A DNA stretch of 64,000 nt from Costus lasius (lineage: Eukaryota; Streptophyta; Magnoliopsida; Zingiberales; Costaceae), in assembly GCA_027563935.2 (NCBI GenBank), contig JANVAS020000222.1, positions 6,076,001 through 6,140,000 of the forward strand, in the 5' to 3' direction. Each line of letters starts with the position of its first letter. Position 1 is the stretch's first letter. The notes below the pieces were generated by a model. It ran no database searches. It was not told where the DNA came from and worked only from the letters and a program-made list of their open reading frames with translations. Positions 9,994 through 20,896 of this stretch are shown piece after piece. Position numbers and translations under genes: made by a program.

Positions 9994-11683
9994 TGAAAGT
10001 CCCCTAAACAAGGGGAGGGCGAAACCCTAATAGGCGCATATGAAGGTTTTGATGCAGCGGAAGGGGTTTCTAGGATCTATGCATGTAATATGATCAACAT
10101 AAATCGATTTCAAAGATCAGAGAAGAAATCATACCGATGCCATTGTATGGATGGCGACTTGGAAGCAGAGAGTGAAGTCGCTCTCCTCCAGAGAAGACGC
10201 ACACAAGATGTGATCGCCTACTCCCTTAGTGCTCCTTGTGCTACCAAGGTTCTAAGGAGTCCTTGTCGAATGGAAGGGAAGAGAATCCTTTGCTTGGCGA
10301 TTTCTTCCTTCTCCTTTTTCGTCAACCTCTTCACCACACACGAGAGAGAGCTTGTTGGCGACGAGAGAGAGGAGAGGCGAGAGAGTAGAGCGTCTTAGGC
10401 GTGAACGTGAGGCGTACCCACGTTTAGAAGTCATGGCTTCTAAAATTAGTAAACCCCAAACGTTCATGCGACCATGGGTTCACCCCCATGCGCAAACTCA
10501 TCTTCCCTTGAACCAAGCGCTCACTCAATGAGCTGGTTCAATTTGGTTTGGTCCAAAGACCAATTAACCCAAGCGATATGGTCTAGACCACATTAAACCC
10601 TAAGGTTCTTGATCTAACCGTTGATCTCTTGATGCTACTGATCTCACTGATCTAGCATCCATTCTCTCGATCGAAGCTTACTGATCTCAAACCCTAATCA
10701 ATCAAACATGATTAGACCAGATCTCACTTACAATCAGAGATTAAATCCCTTTAAACTAAATCCAGACAATTCAGTCCATACGATCTGACTTAAGTAAGCC
10801 ATATCATCAAATTGTGCGACCCTGAGGGTTTCCTTTAAATGTCGGTAACGATAACTCACGTTATCACGATCAGTGAGGGGTATCTAGCAACACATCACTA
10901 TCTCCCGATATAAAGAAAAGAGTCTTCCAAGACTACACCCAAACCACAGCATAAGTGTGAATCCACTTCACGAGGCATGCAAGTTTCCTTTGCCACTGGA
11001 TGTTCTTATTGGACAAGCGTGTCAAGCTTGTAGCTCCAATATGATGAGCATGATTAGATCAGATGATCATAGTCACCTGGGTATGGCCATACACTTTCTC
11101 AATCATCTCATCCAGGGGGGCCCCTTTAGAACATCACACTCCAATCTAGGAGACGGCAATCCTATATCTATTACTAGTGCCCTAACATGACTCAAGCTCA
11201 CCATCCAAGATAGTCTATAACCATTATGTTTCAAATGATATTGAACTACCTCAAAACAATGACAATCATCATTTAGAAACACAAGTGATCTCAAGTCAGA
11301 GGAAATGTGCCACTTGTTGCAATCAAGGATTATTCACATTGTGACAAGCAATTGAATATCCTAGTAGGGTCTGTCCAGTACATCCAATGTACCCATGAGT
11401 CTACATCTTATTCCATGCTCGAAGCATCCTATAAGATTAGAACATATATTAGTCTCAATCATATCAAGGCTGTCTCATGTTCACCAAGATATCTCGACTA
11501 AGGACATTACAGCATGTCAGCCTAGCTGAACACCATTGAGACATTATTCAGAAGTACAATTATTGCAGCAGATAACGTAACAACGTGAATAACAACCATT
11601 GCCTTTATAAACATAATAGTTTATACATGATACTGTTACAATCCCAAGGCCTCAAACATTAGCCTTAAGGGCATACCCCAACA
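9994..11683 (-). repeat. 3' LTR of B
   Basis: The plus strand reads TGAAAGTCCCC (9994) to CATACCCCAACA (11683). A hairpin-prone CCCCTAAACAAGGGG sits at the U5 end, and the conserved GATAAC/GTTATC stem lies near 10850. Confidence 0.93.
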
Positions 11684-11684
11684 A

Positions 11685-11694
11685 TCTCCCACTT
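11685..11694 (-). other. Polypurine tract of B
   Basis: AAGTGGGAGA on the minus strand lies one base inside the 3' LTR, the expected place for plus-strand priming. The same tract is at 33041-33050 (E), 37401-37410 (F) and 50210-50219 (D). Confidence 0.85.
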
Positions 11695-11703
11695 GCACTT
11701 AAT

Positions 11704-14700
11704 CTAATGGTTGAGGAATCTCAAACCCATATTATTACAGTGCTGCTCATGCTTCTGCTGCGCCAGAGGCTTAGTAAGCGGGTCTGCCAGATTGTCATCT
11801 GTATGAACCTTGCAGACTTTGATCTCGCCACGATCTATGATCTCCCTGATCAAGTGAAACCGCCTCTGTATGTGCTTGGACTTCTGGTGCGACCGCGGTT
11901 CCTTTGCTTGTGCAATTGCTCCAGTGTTATCACAGAAGATAACCAAAGGATCTACACTCGAAGGAACAACACCAAGTTCTTGAACGAACTTACGAATCCA
12001 CACTGCCTCCTTGGATGCTTCCGAGGCTGCAACATACTCGGCTTCTGTGGTAGAATCAGCAACAATTGACTGTTTGAAACTTTTCCACACCACTGCTCCT
12101 CCATTCAAGCTAAAAACATAGCCTGATTGCGATCGGAAATCATCCTGGTCAGACTGGAATGAAGCGTCAGTATATCCTTCAATACTGAGTTCTTCCTGAC
12201 CACCATACACCAAGAACATATCTTTGGTCCTCCGGAGATATTTTAAAATGTTCTTGACTGCAATCCAGTGCGCCATACCTGGATTACTTTGGAACCGACT
12301 GGTCACGCTTAACCCGTAAGCGACGTCTGGGCGAGTACACAACATCGCATACATAATGGATCCAATAGCCGAAGCATAAGGCGTATTGTCCATTTCATCT
12401 TTCTCAGTCTGTGTTTGTGGACACTGACTCTTTGAAAGATTCAGACCATGTCTGACTGGAAGATATCCTCTTTTAGAATTCTCTAAATGAAATCTCTCCA
12501 GGACTTTATCGATGTAAGTACTCTGGCACAGCCCGAGAAGCCTCTTAGATCTATCCCTGTAGATCTTCACACCTAATACATAGGCTGCTTCTCCTAAATC
12601 TTTCATCTGGAAACATTTCCTTAACCATGCCTTAACCGCATGCATTTCAGGAATGTCATTTCCAATGATCAAGATATCATTGACGTAGAGGACTAGGAAA
12701 GTAATCACGCTCCCACTAAACCTCTTATATACACACGGGTCATCTTCATTCTTGATGAAACCAAATTCACTGATTGATTCATCAAAACGAATATTCTAGC
12801 TTCTAGATGCTTGTTTAAGTCCATAAATGGACTTATTTAATTTGCATATTTTATGACGATCTGATGGATTAGTGAAACCTTCAGGTTGTGTCATATACAC
12901 ATCCTCATCCAGATTTCCATTAAGGAAAGCGGTCTTCACATCCATTTGCCAGATCTCATAATCATAATATGCTGCTATCGCGAAAAGAATCCGAATAGAC
13001 TTAAACATGGCTACAGGTGAGAAAGTTTCATCATAATCTATCCCGTAGATTTGTTTGAAACCTTTCGCAACTAGCCTGCCTTTATAGGTAACCACGTTAC
13101 CATCCATGTCAATCTTCTTCTTGAAGATCCATTTACAGCCTATAGGGATAACTCCCGGAGGCGGATCAACCAAATCCCAAACTTGGTTATCTGACATGGA
13201 GTCCATCTCGGCTCGCATAGCTTCAAGCCATCTAGCTGAGTCCGGTCCACTGACCGCATCCGCATAAGTAAGGGGTTCATCATTATCAATGATGTAGACT
13301 CCGTCATAGCGCTCAGGCTGTCGACGGATCCTTCCCGATCTTCGCGGTTCCCGTGATATCTGAGCCTCAGGTTGTTCAATAACCTGATCTACCAGCTCAG
13401 GCTCATCCAACTGTGCTTGACTACTTTGTCCTTCTTCTGGATTCTCATCCAGCTTTATTTCTTTCCCACTGGCCTCTTGCAGAAGAAACTCCTTCTCAAG
13501 AAAAATGGCCGTCCGAGCAACAAATACCTTGTTCTCCTTGGGATCATAGAAATAATAACCCTTAGTTTCCTTAGGGTAACCGACAAAGATACATTTGTCA
13601 GATCTGCTCTCTAGTTTCCCAGAGGCGAGCTTTTTGACATAAGCCTCGCAGCCCCAGATCTTAATAAATGTCAAGCTAGGCTGTTTCCCATACCATAATT
13701 CATATGGGGTCTTTGAAACTGCCTTGGATGGCACTCGGTTTAGTACCTTTGCAGCTGTCTCCAGTGCAAATCCCCAAAAGGAGTAGGGTAGAGTAGCTTG
13801 ACTCATCATAGAACGAACCATATCCAATAAGGTTCTATTCCTCCTCTCAGACACACCATTCCATTGCGGTGTTCCTGGTGGAGTGAGCTGTGAGATAATC
13901 CCACACTCCTTTAGATAGTCAGTAAACTCTCGACTTAGGTATTCTCCACCTCGATCAGAACGAAGTGCCTTGATATTTCGGCCTAGCTGATTCTGTACTT
14001 CATTCTTGAACTCTTTGAACTTGTCAAATGATTCACTTTTATGTCTCATAAGATAGACATAACCATACCTACTGAAATCATCAGTGAAGGTAATGAAGTA
14101 TTGATAGCCACCTCTGGCATGTTTACTAAATGGCCCACACACATCACTGTGTATAAGGTCAAGTAAACCTGAAGCCCTTTTACCTTTGTTAAGAAAAGGA
14201 GACTTCGTCATTTTGCCCATTAAACAGGCTTTGCATGTATCAATCTCCTCATAGGAGAATGATCCCAGCAGTCCATGATCATGCAACCGCTTAATGCGCT
14301 TCTTGTTAATATGGCCTAAACGACTATGCCATAGCAAGGTGCTGTCATCAGCATACTTGGCTTTCTTATTATCAATGTTTTGTATAGAACATTCCATGTC
14401 CAACATGAATAACCCATTGCTAATTGACCCAGAAGCATAAACAATATTATCTAAAGATAAAACACACTTTGAAATATTGCATTCAAAGGAAAACCCTTTC
14501 CTGACAAGAGTAGGAATAGAGATAATATTTTTAGTAATGCTGGGAACAAAGTAACAATTGTTCAGTTCCAATACAAGTCCAGATGGTAATGAGATGTAAT
14601 ATTCTCCTACAGCAACAGCAGCAACCCGTGCCCCATTTCCAACGCGTAGGTCCACCTCATGCTGTCCCACCTGTCTTCTTCTCTTGAGTTCCTGTACATT

Positions 14701-15585
14701 TGAACAAATGTGAACTCCACATGCAGTGTCCAACACCCATGATATAGAAGAAGAAAACATGACCTCAGTCACAAAAATACCTGAGCCAGAAGCGATGCTT
14801 CCCCTCTTGTCTCCCTGGAGCGCTTTACAGTCCTTTTTCCAGTGACCTAGCTGGCCACAGTGGAAACATCTGTATTCCTTCGACCGCTTGACCTTTTGCT
14901 TTAGAGCCTTGCTGTAGTTCTTGACTGGGGCTTTGCCCTTCTTCCCCTTCTTCTTGTTCCTAGAAGGAACCATTAAGACAGAGGTTGAAGGCTTTCCCTT
15001 CAGAGTTTCCTCCGTAGTCAAGAGCATATTCAGCAACTCTGCCGGAGTACAGTCGATTTTGTTCATATTAAAGTTAATGATGAACGCATCGAAAGAGGGC
15101 GGTAGAGACTGCAGAATAATATCTACAGCAAGCTCCTGATTGATGGTATGTCCCAGTTTCTCTAGAGCCTCCTTGTGCCCAATCATCTTGAGCACGTGAG
15201 CTCCCACTGGACTCCCTTCAGCCAGTTTGCTCTGAAAGAATAGCTTGGTCAAGTTATAGCGCTCAGTCCTCGCCTGTGCAGCATACAGCATCTTGAGGTT
15301 TGCTATAATTTCTATAGCCGACATATCCTCATGCTGACGCTGCAGCGGTGGCGTCATAGACGCTAGCATCAGGCAAGCGACATCAATGCTATCATTGACA
15401 TGCTTTTCATAGGCTTCCCGAACCGCCCTTGCGGCGTTCGGAGCGGGTTGAGGCGGTATCGCTGTCTCGAGGACATACAGTTTCCTCTCTGCCTTAAGAA
15501 CAATCTTAAGGTGTCCGTACCAGTCTGAGAAGTTTGGTCCATCAAACTTCTCCCTTTCCAGTAGGGATCGCACATTGAAGTTCAT
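11704..15585 (-). pseudogene. B gag-pol polyprotein, one stop and a YVND active site
   Basis: The frame runs from ATG 15585 to a stop at 11704 in one register, interrupted by a single TAG at 12796-12798 in place of the Trp codon that the other copies have in RSWNIRF of RT. Gag, CCHC knuckle (CFHCGQLGHWKKDC), protease (WVLDTACGVHICS), integrase (HSRLGH...CKAC, DDE) and RT start all precede the stop; RT end and RNase H follow it. The RT catalytic motif reads YVND, whereas A, D, E, F and H have YVDD. Both changes are G to A on the coding strand. Loss of the second catalytic Asp should abolish polymerisation regardless of the stop. The leader lies upstream at 15586-17300. Confidence 0.93.
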
Positions 15586-17286
15586 GGTGTTCGTTGCTGC
15601 AGGAATCTACAACAATGCAAGAACAGCAAGGTCAGTATCAATGTATAGAATCAATCCAGGACTTAAGAAAGATTCTTTTCTCACTATTTTATCTGACTGA
15701 AAAATCCAAGAAAACAGTCCGAAAGAGTAACACTCTTTTAGTGAGATGGGATCCAGATTTCATACTTGGTCTCCGCGTCCCGCTCAGGCGAGATAAGATG
15801 CACAGAGAGTACAAGCACTAATTTCTGGTAGGCAGTCCCTACCAATCGCCAACCTGTGCGATTCCCCTTCATCTGGGCAATCCAGCAGACTGTGCCAACT
15901 GACTTGGTACAACACAGTCTCTGATCCCACAGATGGCTGCCTCCATATACCTAACATATGCCCCATATGTAGCCTACATGGTCAAGCGGACCTGACCTAC
16001 TCCCTGGACCACCACGTGCTATGCTGAGCAACGAGAAGCGATAAATCCCTTCTCTGTAACACGCAGGTGTAATCCCACACCGTCTGAAGATAGATGGGCG
16101 TGCCCACTGAGTGGGTACAACACGGCCCCATAGCAGAAGATAAATAAATCATGCAATTCTAATTATATAAACAATAAATAGAAAGCATGCTGATCTTATG
16201 TGGTAAAAGCCCATTAAGCCTAAGTAAGACCTTAACCTAACTTAAGTCTTCACTTGCTTTTCTCCATGGGGCTTTTGCTTCTCATCTGGCCCAACCCAGG
16301 GCCTAAGCGCCATCTGCAGCTCAGGTGCGCCCACCAGGTAAATGCGCCTGTCCCAGAGTCGAACCCTGGACCTCCCACCTGGTCAAGCCACTGCTGCATG
16401 CGCCTCTGCCAAGTGTGCTGTGTGCTCTTGTCTGATTAAAATACAATTTAATCTATCTAGACAAGATTGACTCGCAGGTCAATTACATTTAATAAATTAA
16501 ATAACATGTGATGCGCAGATCACAATAATTAATTTACATCTTTAAGACAGGCACGCAGGCCCCAGCACAGCACACATTAATTAGGCGTCCCACATAAGAT
16601 GAAATAAACAAGCAGATGGCATCAATCAACATGTGATCCATAGATAAAATAAATTTTTTTTTTCAAAACCCCATTGAAATCCATTTTATTTTTCTTATGT
16701 GCCCTACTACCTTACAACGGTCCATTAATAGGGATCCACTCATCATATCTAGTCAGATCCACTGCCCTTGCATGCACCAAGTCCTAACTGACTTGAGTTG
16801 ACCCAATGGTCAACCATGCATGCGGAAAGGGCTGAACCACCTTCATGAGTTTTGGCAAGCGGGTGTGACCCCGGGCCTAACTCATGCGTGTTCACTGGTT
16901 GTCTCAACCAGACCTCGCTACACACCTGTCTGCAGTCGACCTATAGCCACCTCGTGCTTGCGCACAGGTGCCATCTGGTCGACCCATCTAGGCTGTCAGA
17001 TGGTCTGATCAGACTGGTTGGATCTTACCTAGACTGTGACTTCAACCCTATCAACCCGTCTAAGGGTTTATAGTAGGCGCTCTTAGATCTAATGAAGGTC
17101 GCGCAAGTCATGAAGTGTTTGAGAAAAACAACTATGCGCACACAAACATGCGCCAAGTAAACAAGAATCAAGTTTTCGCATATGCAACAACTTAACATGT
17201 AATTTTCGCATGTTATAGATCTAAGCATTCATTCACAAACAAGGATCACAAAGCCTTTAAGCAATCATAAAAACATGAAAAAACTG
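15586..17286 (-). other. 5' leader of B
   Basis: Non-coding leader between the primer site and gag. It holds the CCCAC/GTGGG hairpin (16103-16115), a second hairpin damaged by one change (15894-15906, CCAACTGACTTGG) and the tRNA T-arm-like segment (16351-16372). Compared with D, about 115 bases are missing at about 16127, where CACGGC joins directly to CCCATAGCAGAAG. An A/T-rich stretch near 16647-16690 includes a T9 run. No frame longer than 73 codons is convincing. Confidence 0.75.
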
Positions 17287-17298
17287 CCTCTGATACCA
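17287..17298 (-). other. Primer binding site of B (initiator tRNA-Met)
   Basis: The minus strand reads TGGTATCAGAGG, which matches the tRNA-iMet complement TGGTATCAGAGC except for the last base. It lies two bases from the LTR end at 17301. Confidence 0.88.
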
Positions 17299-17300
17299 AT

Positions 17301-17396
17301 TGAAAGTCCCCTAAACAAGGGGAGGGCGAAACCCTAATAGGCGCATATGAAGGTTTTGATGCAGCGGAAGGGGTTTCTAGGATCTATGCATGTAAT
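17301..17396 (-). repeat. 5' LTR of B, U5-end piece
   Basis: These 96 bases of the LTR lie left of element A and are identical in order to 9994-10089. The LTR continues at 26500 after A and its duplication. Confidence 0.92.
17392..17396 (+). repeat. Target site duplication GTAAT (left) of A
   Basis: GTAAT is repeated at 26495-26499. The uninterrupted target is seen in the partner LTR at 10085-10089. Confidence 0.93.
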
Positions 17397-19077
17397 TGTT
17401 GGGGTATGCCCTTAAGGCTAATGTTTGAGGCCTTGGGATTCTATCAGTATCATGTATAAACTCTTTTGTTTATAAAGGCAATGGTTGTTATTCAGGTTGT
17501 TACATTGTCTGCTGCAATAAGTGTACTTCTGAATAATGTCTCAAAGCTGTTCAGCTAGGCTGACATGCAGTTAAGTCCTTAGTTGATATATCTTGGTGAA
17601 CATGAGACAGCCTTGATATGATTAAGACTAATATGTGTTCTAATCTTATAGGATGCTTCGAGCATGGAATAAGATGTAGACTCATGGGTACATTGGATGT
17701 ACTGGACAGACCCTACTAGGATATTCAATTGCTTGTCACAATGTGAATAATCCTTGATTGCGACAAGTGGCACATTTCCTCTGACTTGAGATCACTTGTG
17801 TTTTCTAATTGATGATTGTCATTGTTTTGAGGTAGTTCAATATCATTTGAAACATAATGATTATAGACTATCTTGGATGGTGAGCTTGAGTCAGGTTAGG
17901 GCACTAGTGATAGACATAGGATTGCCGTCTCCTTGTTTAAGGAGTGTGATGTTCTAATGGGGCCCCCTGGATGAGATGATTGAGAGAGTGTATGGCCATA
18001 CCCAGGTGACTGTGTTCATCTGATCTAATCATGCTCATCATATTGGAGTTACAAGCTTGACACGCTTGTCCAATAAGAACATCCAGTGGCAAAGGAAAGA
18101 TGCATGCCTTGTGAGTTGGATTCACACTTGTGCTGTTGTTTGGGTGTAGTCTTGGAAGACTCTTTTCTTTATATCGGGAGACAGTGATGTGTTGCTAGAT
18201 ACCCCTCACTGATCGTGATAACGTGAGTTATCGTTACCGACATTTAAAGGAAACCCTCAGGGTCGCACAATTTGATGATATGGCTTACTTAAGTCAGATC
18301 GTGTGGACTGAATTGTTCAAGTTCAGTTTAAAGGAATTTAGTCTCTGATTGTAAGTGAGATCTGGTCTGATCATGTTTGATTGATTAGGGCTTGAGATCG
18401 GTAAGCTTCGATTGAGAGAATGGATACTAGATCGGTGAGATCAGAAGCATCGAGAGATCAACGGTTAGATCTAAAGCCTTAGGGTTTGATTGAGATCTAG
18501 ACTAATTGCTTGGCTTATTTGGTTTCTTAAACTGAACCAACTTGAACCGGCTCATCATATGAGCACATGGTTCAAAGGGGAGAGCTAATAGCGTTAAGGA
18601 AAATTCATGGTCGCATGAATTGGAGACTTTGCTATTTTTAGATAGCACTTCTCTAAACGTGACCACGCCTCACGTTCACGCAAAAGGGAAGCTCTATTCT
18701 CGCCTCTCGCCCTTCTCTCTCGACACACTCTTGTGTGGTGACGACTTCAAGTCTCTAGGAGAGGATTCGGCCAAGAAGAAAAACATCTCTTTCCTTCCAT
18801 ACGACAAGCACCTCTTGGAACCTTGCTAGCACAAGGAGCACCAAGGGAGTAGGCGGCTTCTTCATCTTGTGTGCGCATCCTTTGGAGGAGATCCTCTCGC
18901 TCTCTGCTTCCAAGATACCATCCAAGAGATGGCGATGGTATGGATCTTTCTCTTCTATACTAGCATTCGAAAGTTGATCATATGATATATAAGATCTCTT
19001 GAAACCCTAGCTTCCCATGCGAATTTTTATATGCGCCTCCCTTAGGGTTTCGGCCCCCTAGATTAAGGGGACTTTCA
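17397..19077 (+). repeat. 5' LTR of A
   Basis: The LTR runs from TGTTGGGGTATGCCC to GGGGACTTTCA. TATAAAGG (17471-17478) and TTTATAT (18168-18174) are possible TATA boxes; the transcription start cannot be fixed from sequence. A GATAAC-GTGA-GTTATC hairpin lies at 18217-18232, and CCCCCTAGATTAAGGGG closes the U5 end. Confidence 0.95.
18217..18232 (+). other. Conserved LTR hairpin
   Basis: The stem GATAAC/GTTATC with a 4-base loop is present in every LTR of the family in the window. The stem is constant while the loop varies (GTGA in A and B; GTAA in C and D; GAAA in E, F and H). An RNA or DNA structural role is inferred from that pattern. Confidence 0.6.
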
Positions 19078-19079
19078 AT

Positions 19080-19091
19080 TGGTATCAGAGC
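19080..19091 (+). other. Primer binding site of A
   Basis: TGGTATCAGAGC is an exact match to the complement of the plant initiator tRNA-Met 3' end, two bases after the LTR. Confidence 0.93.
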
Positions 19092-20896
19092 CTAGGTTTT
19101 TATATATTCATATGATTGCTTATGGTGATCCATGTATGTTGAATGTTTAGATCTAATATTTCTCATCATGCGAAAATACCAGATAGATGTATTTTGTTTG
19201 TGGCGCATGTATGAGATGAACTTTTGTTGGCGCATGCTTTACATGTTTTAGTTTTTGTTTTCAAAACTTTCATGACATGCGCGACTCACTATAGATCTAA
19301 GGCCTTACTGTAAACCCTTAGACGGGTTATTAGGGTTGAAGTCATCCCCTAGGTTAGATCCAAAATGTCTGATCAGACCATCTGACAGCCTTGATGGGTT
19401 GACCAGATAGCACCTGTGCGCAAGCATCTGGTGGCTATAGGTCGACTGCAGACAGGCGTGTAGCGGTGTCTGATTGAGACGACTAGTGAACACACATGAG
19501 TTAGGCCCGAGGTCACACCCGCTTGCCAGAACTCATGAGGGTTGTTCAGCCCTGGCGCATGCATGGTTGACCTTTTGGTCGACTCAAGTCGGTTAGGACT
19601 TGGTGCATGCAAGGGCACTGGATCTGACTAGGTTGGATGAGTGGATCCCTAGTAATGGACCGTTGTAAGGTAGTGAGGGCAAATAAGGAAATTAAAATTG
19701 ATGCCTATGGGGTTTTCGAAATTTAATTTTCATGATTGGATCACATGTTGATTGATGCCTATGCTTGTTTATTTATTCTTATGTGGGCTGCCCATGTTAA
19801 ATGTGTGCTGTGCTGGGGCCTGCGTGCCTGGAATTTAAAGTTGTAAATTAATTATTGTGATCTGCGCATCACATTGTTTTTAATTTATAAAATGTAATTG
19901 ACCTGCGAGTCAATCTTGTCTAGATAGATTAATTTGTAAATTAATCAGACAAGAGCACAGAGCACACTTGGTAGAGGCGCATGCAGCAGTGGCTTGACCA
20001 GATGGGAGGTCCAGGGTTCGACTCTGGGACCAGGCGCACTTTCCCTGGTAGGCGCACCTGAGCTGCAGTAGGCGCTTGGGCCCTGGTTTGGGCCAGATGA
20101 GCAGCGAAAAGACCCATGAAGAAAAGCAAGTGAAGACTTAAGTTAATTAAGGTCTTACTTAGGCTATGGGCTTTTACCACATAAGATCCATGCTTTCTTT
20201 TATTGTTTAAATAAGTAGAACAGCATGATTTATTTATCTTCTGCTATCACCATAGGGATTGCATGATAGTGAAGAAGATAAAAGACCGTTAAAATCCAAC
20301 GCTAAAATATCAAGCTCGTATGCCTTCTGACGCGAAACCTCACTGTTCTGATTATCGTTGGAGCCGTGTTGTACCCACTCAGTGGGCACGTCCATCTATC
20401 TTCAGACGGTGCGGGATTACACCTGCGTGTTACAGAGAAGGGATTTATCGCTTCTCGTTGCTCAGCATAGCACGTGGTGGTCCAGGGAGTAGGTCGGGTC
20501 AGCTTGACCATGTAGGCTACATATGTGGTGCATATGGTAGTGCATGGAGGCAGCCATCTGTGGGGTCAGAGATTGTGTTGTACCAACTCAGTTGGCACAG
20601 TCTGCTGGATTGCCCAGATGAAGGGGAATCGCATGGGTTGGCGATTGGCTGGGACAGCCTACCAGAAATTAGTGCTTGTACTCTCTGTGCATCTTATCTC
20701 GCCTGAGCGGGACGCGGAGACCAAGTATGAAATCTGGATCCCATCTCACTAAAAGAGTTCTACTCTTTCGGGCTGTTTTGCTGGATTTTTCAGCCAGATA
20801 AAATAGTGAGAAAAAGGAATCATTCTTAAGTCCTGATTGATTCTTAACATTGATACTGACCTTGCTGTTCTTGCATTGTTGTAGATACCTGCAGCA
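19092..20896 (+). other. 5' leader of A
   Basis: About 1.8 kb of non-coding leader. It includes a tRNA T-arm-like stretch (20008-20031), two related hairpins CCCACTCAGTGGG (20374-20386) and CCAACTCAGTTGG (20583-20595), a TCCAACG...CGTTGGA pairing (about 20296-20362), and a consensus 3' splice site with branch-like TACTGAC (20854-20860) and TTGTAG ending at 20884, 12 bases before the gag ATG. Frames open on either strand are short and not shared by all copies. Confidence 0.75.
20008..20031 (+). other. tRNA T-arm / Pol III B-box-like segment in the leader
   Basis: GGTTCGACTCT (20015-20025) matches the B-box consensus GGTTCGANTCC closely, flanked by complementary GGTCC and GGACC. A CTTGGTAGAGGCGC stretch at 19968-19981 resembles a tRNA D-arm/A-box. 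B (16351-16372) and D (54994-55008) keep it; E, F and H lack it. It could be a captured tRNA-derived piece or chance. Confidence 0.4.

Noticed and set aside
8961..10007. G protease with DLGAS instead of DTGAS as an inactivating mutation
   Set aside because: DLGAS is usual for Athila-like proteases, so it is a lineage trait.
17579..17773. A 64-codon antisense frame (MPLVAIKDYSHCDKQLN...) open in nearly all LTR copies, with an overlapping sense frame
   Set aside because: The LTRs are recent relatives, so shared openness is expected. The frame is broken in the older solo LTR C, and differences between subfamilies are mostly amino-acid changing, so I see no sign of selection.
18620..18829. METLLFLDSTSLNV frame in both LTRs of A as a small gene
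   Set aside because: It lies in LTR sequence, has no counterpart of the same frame in the other subfamilies, and has no recognisable domain.
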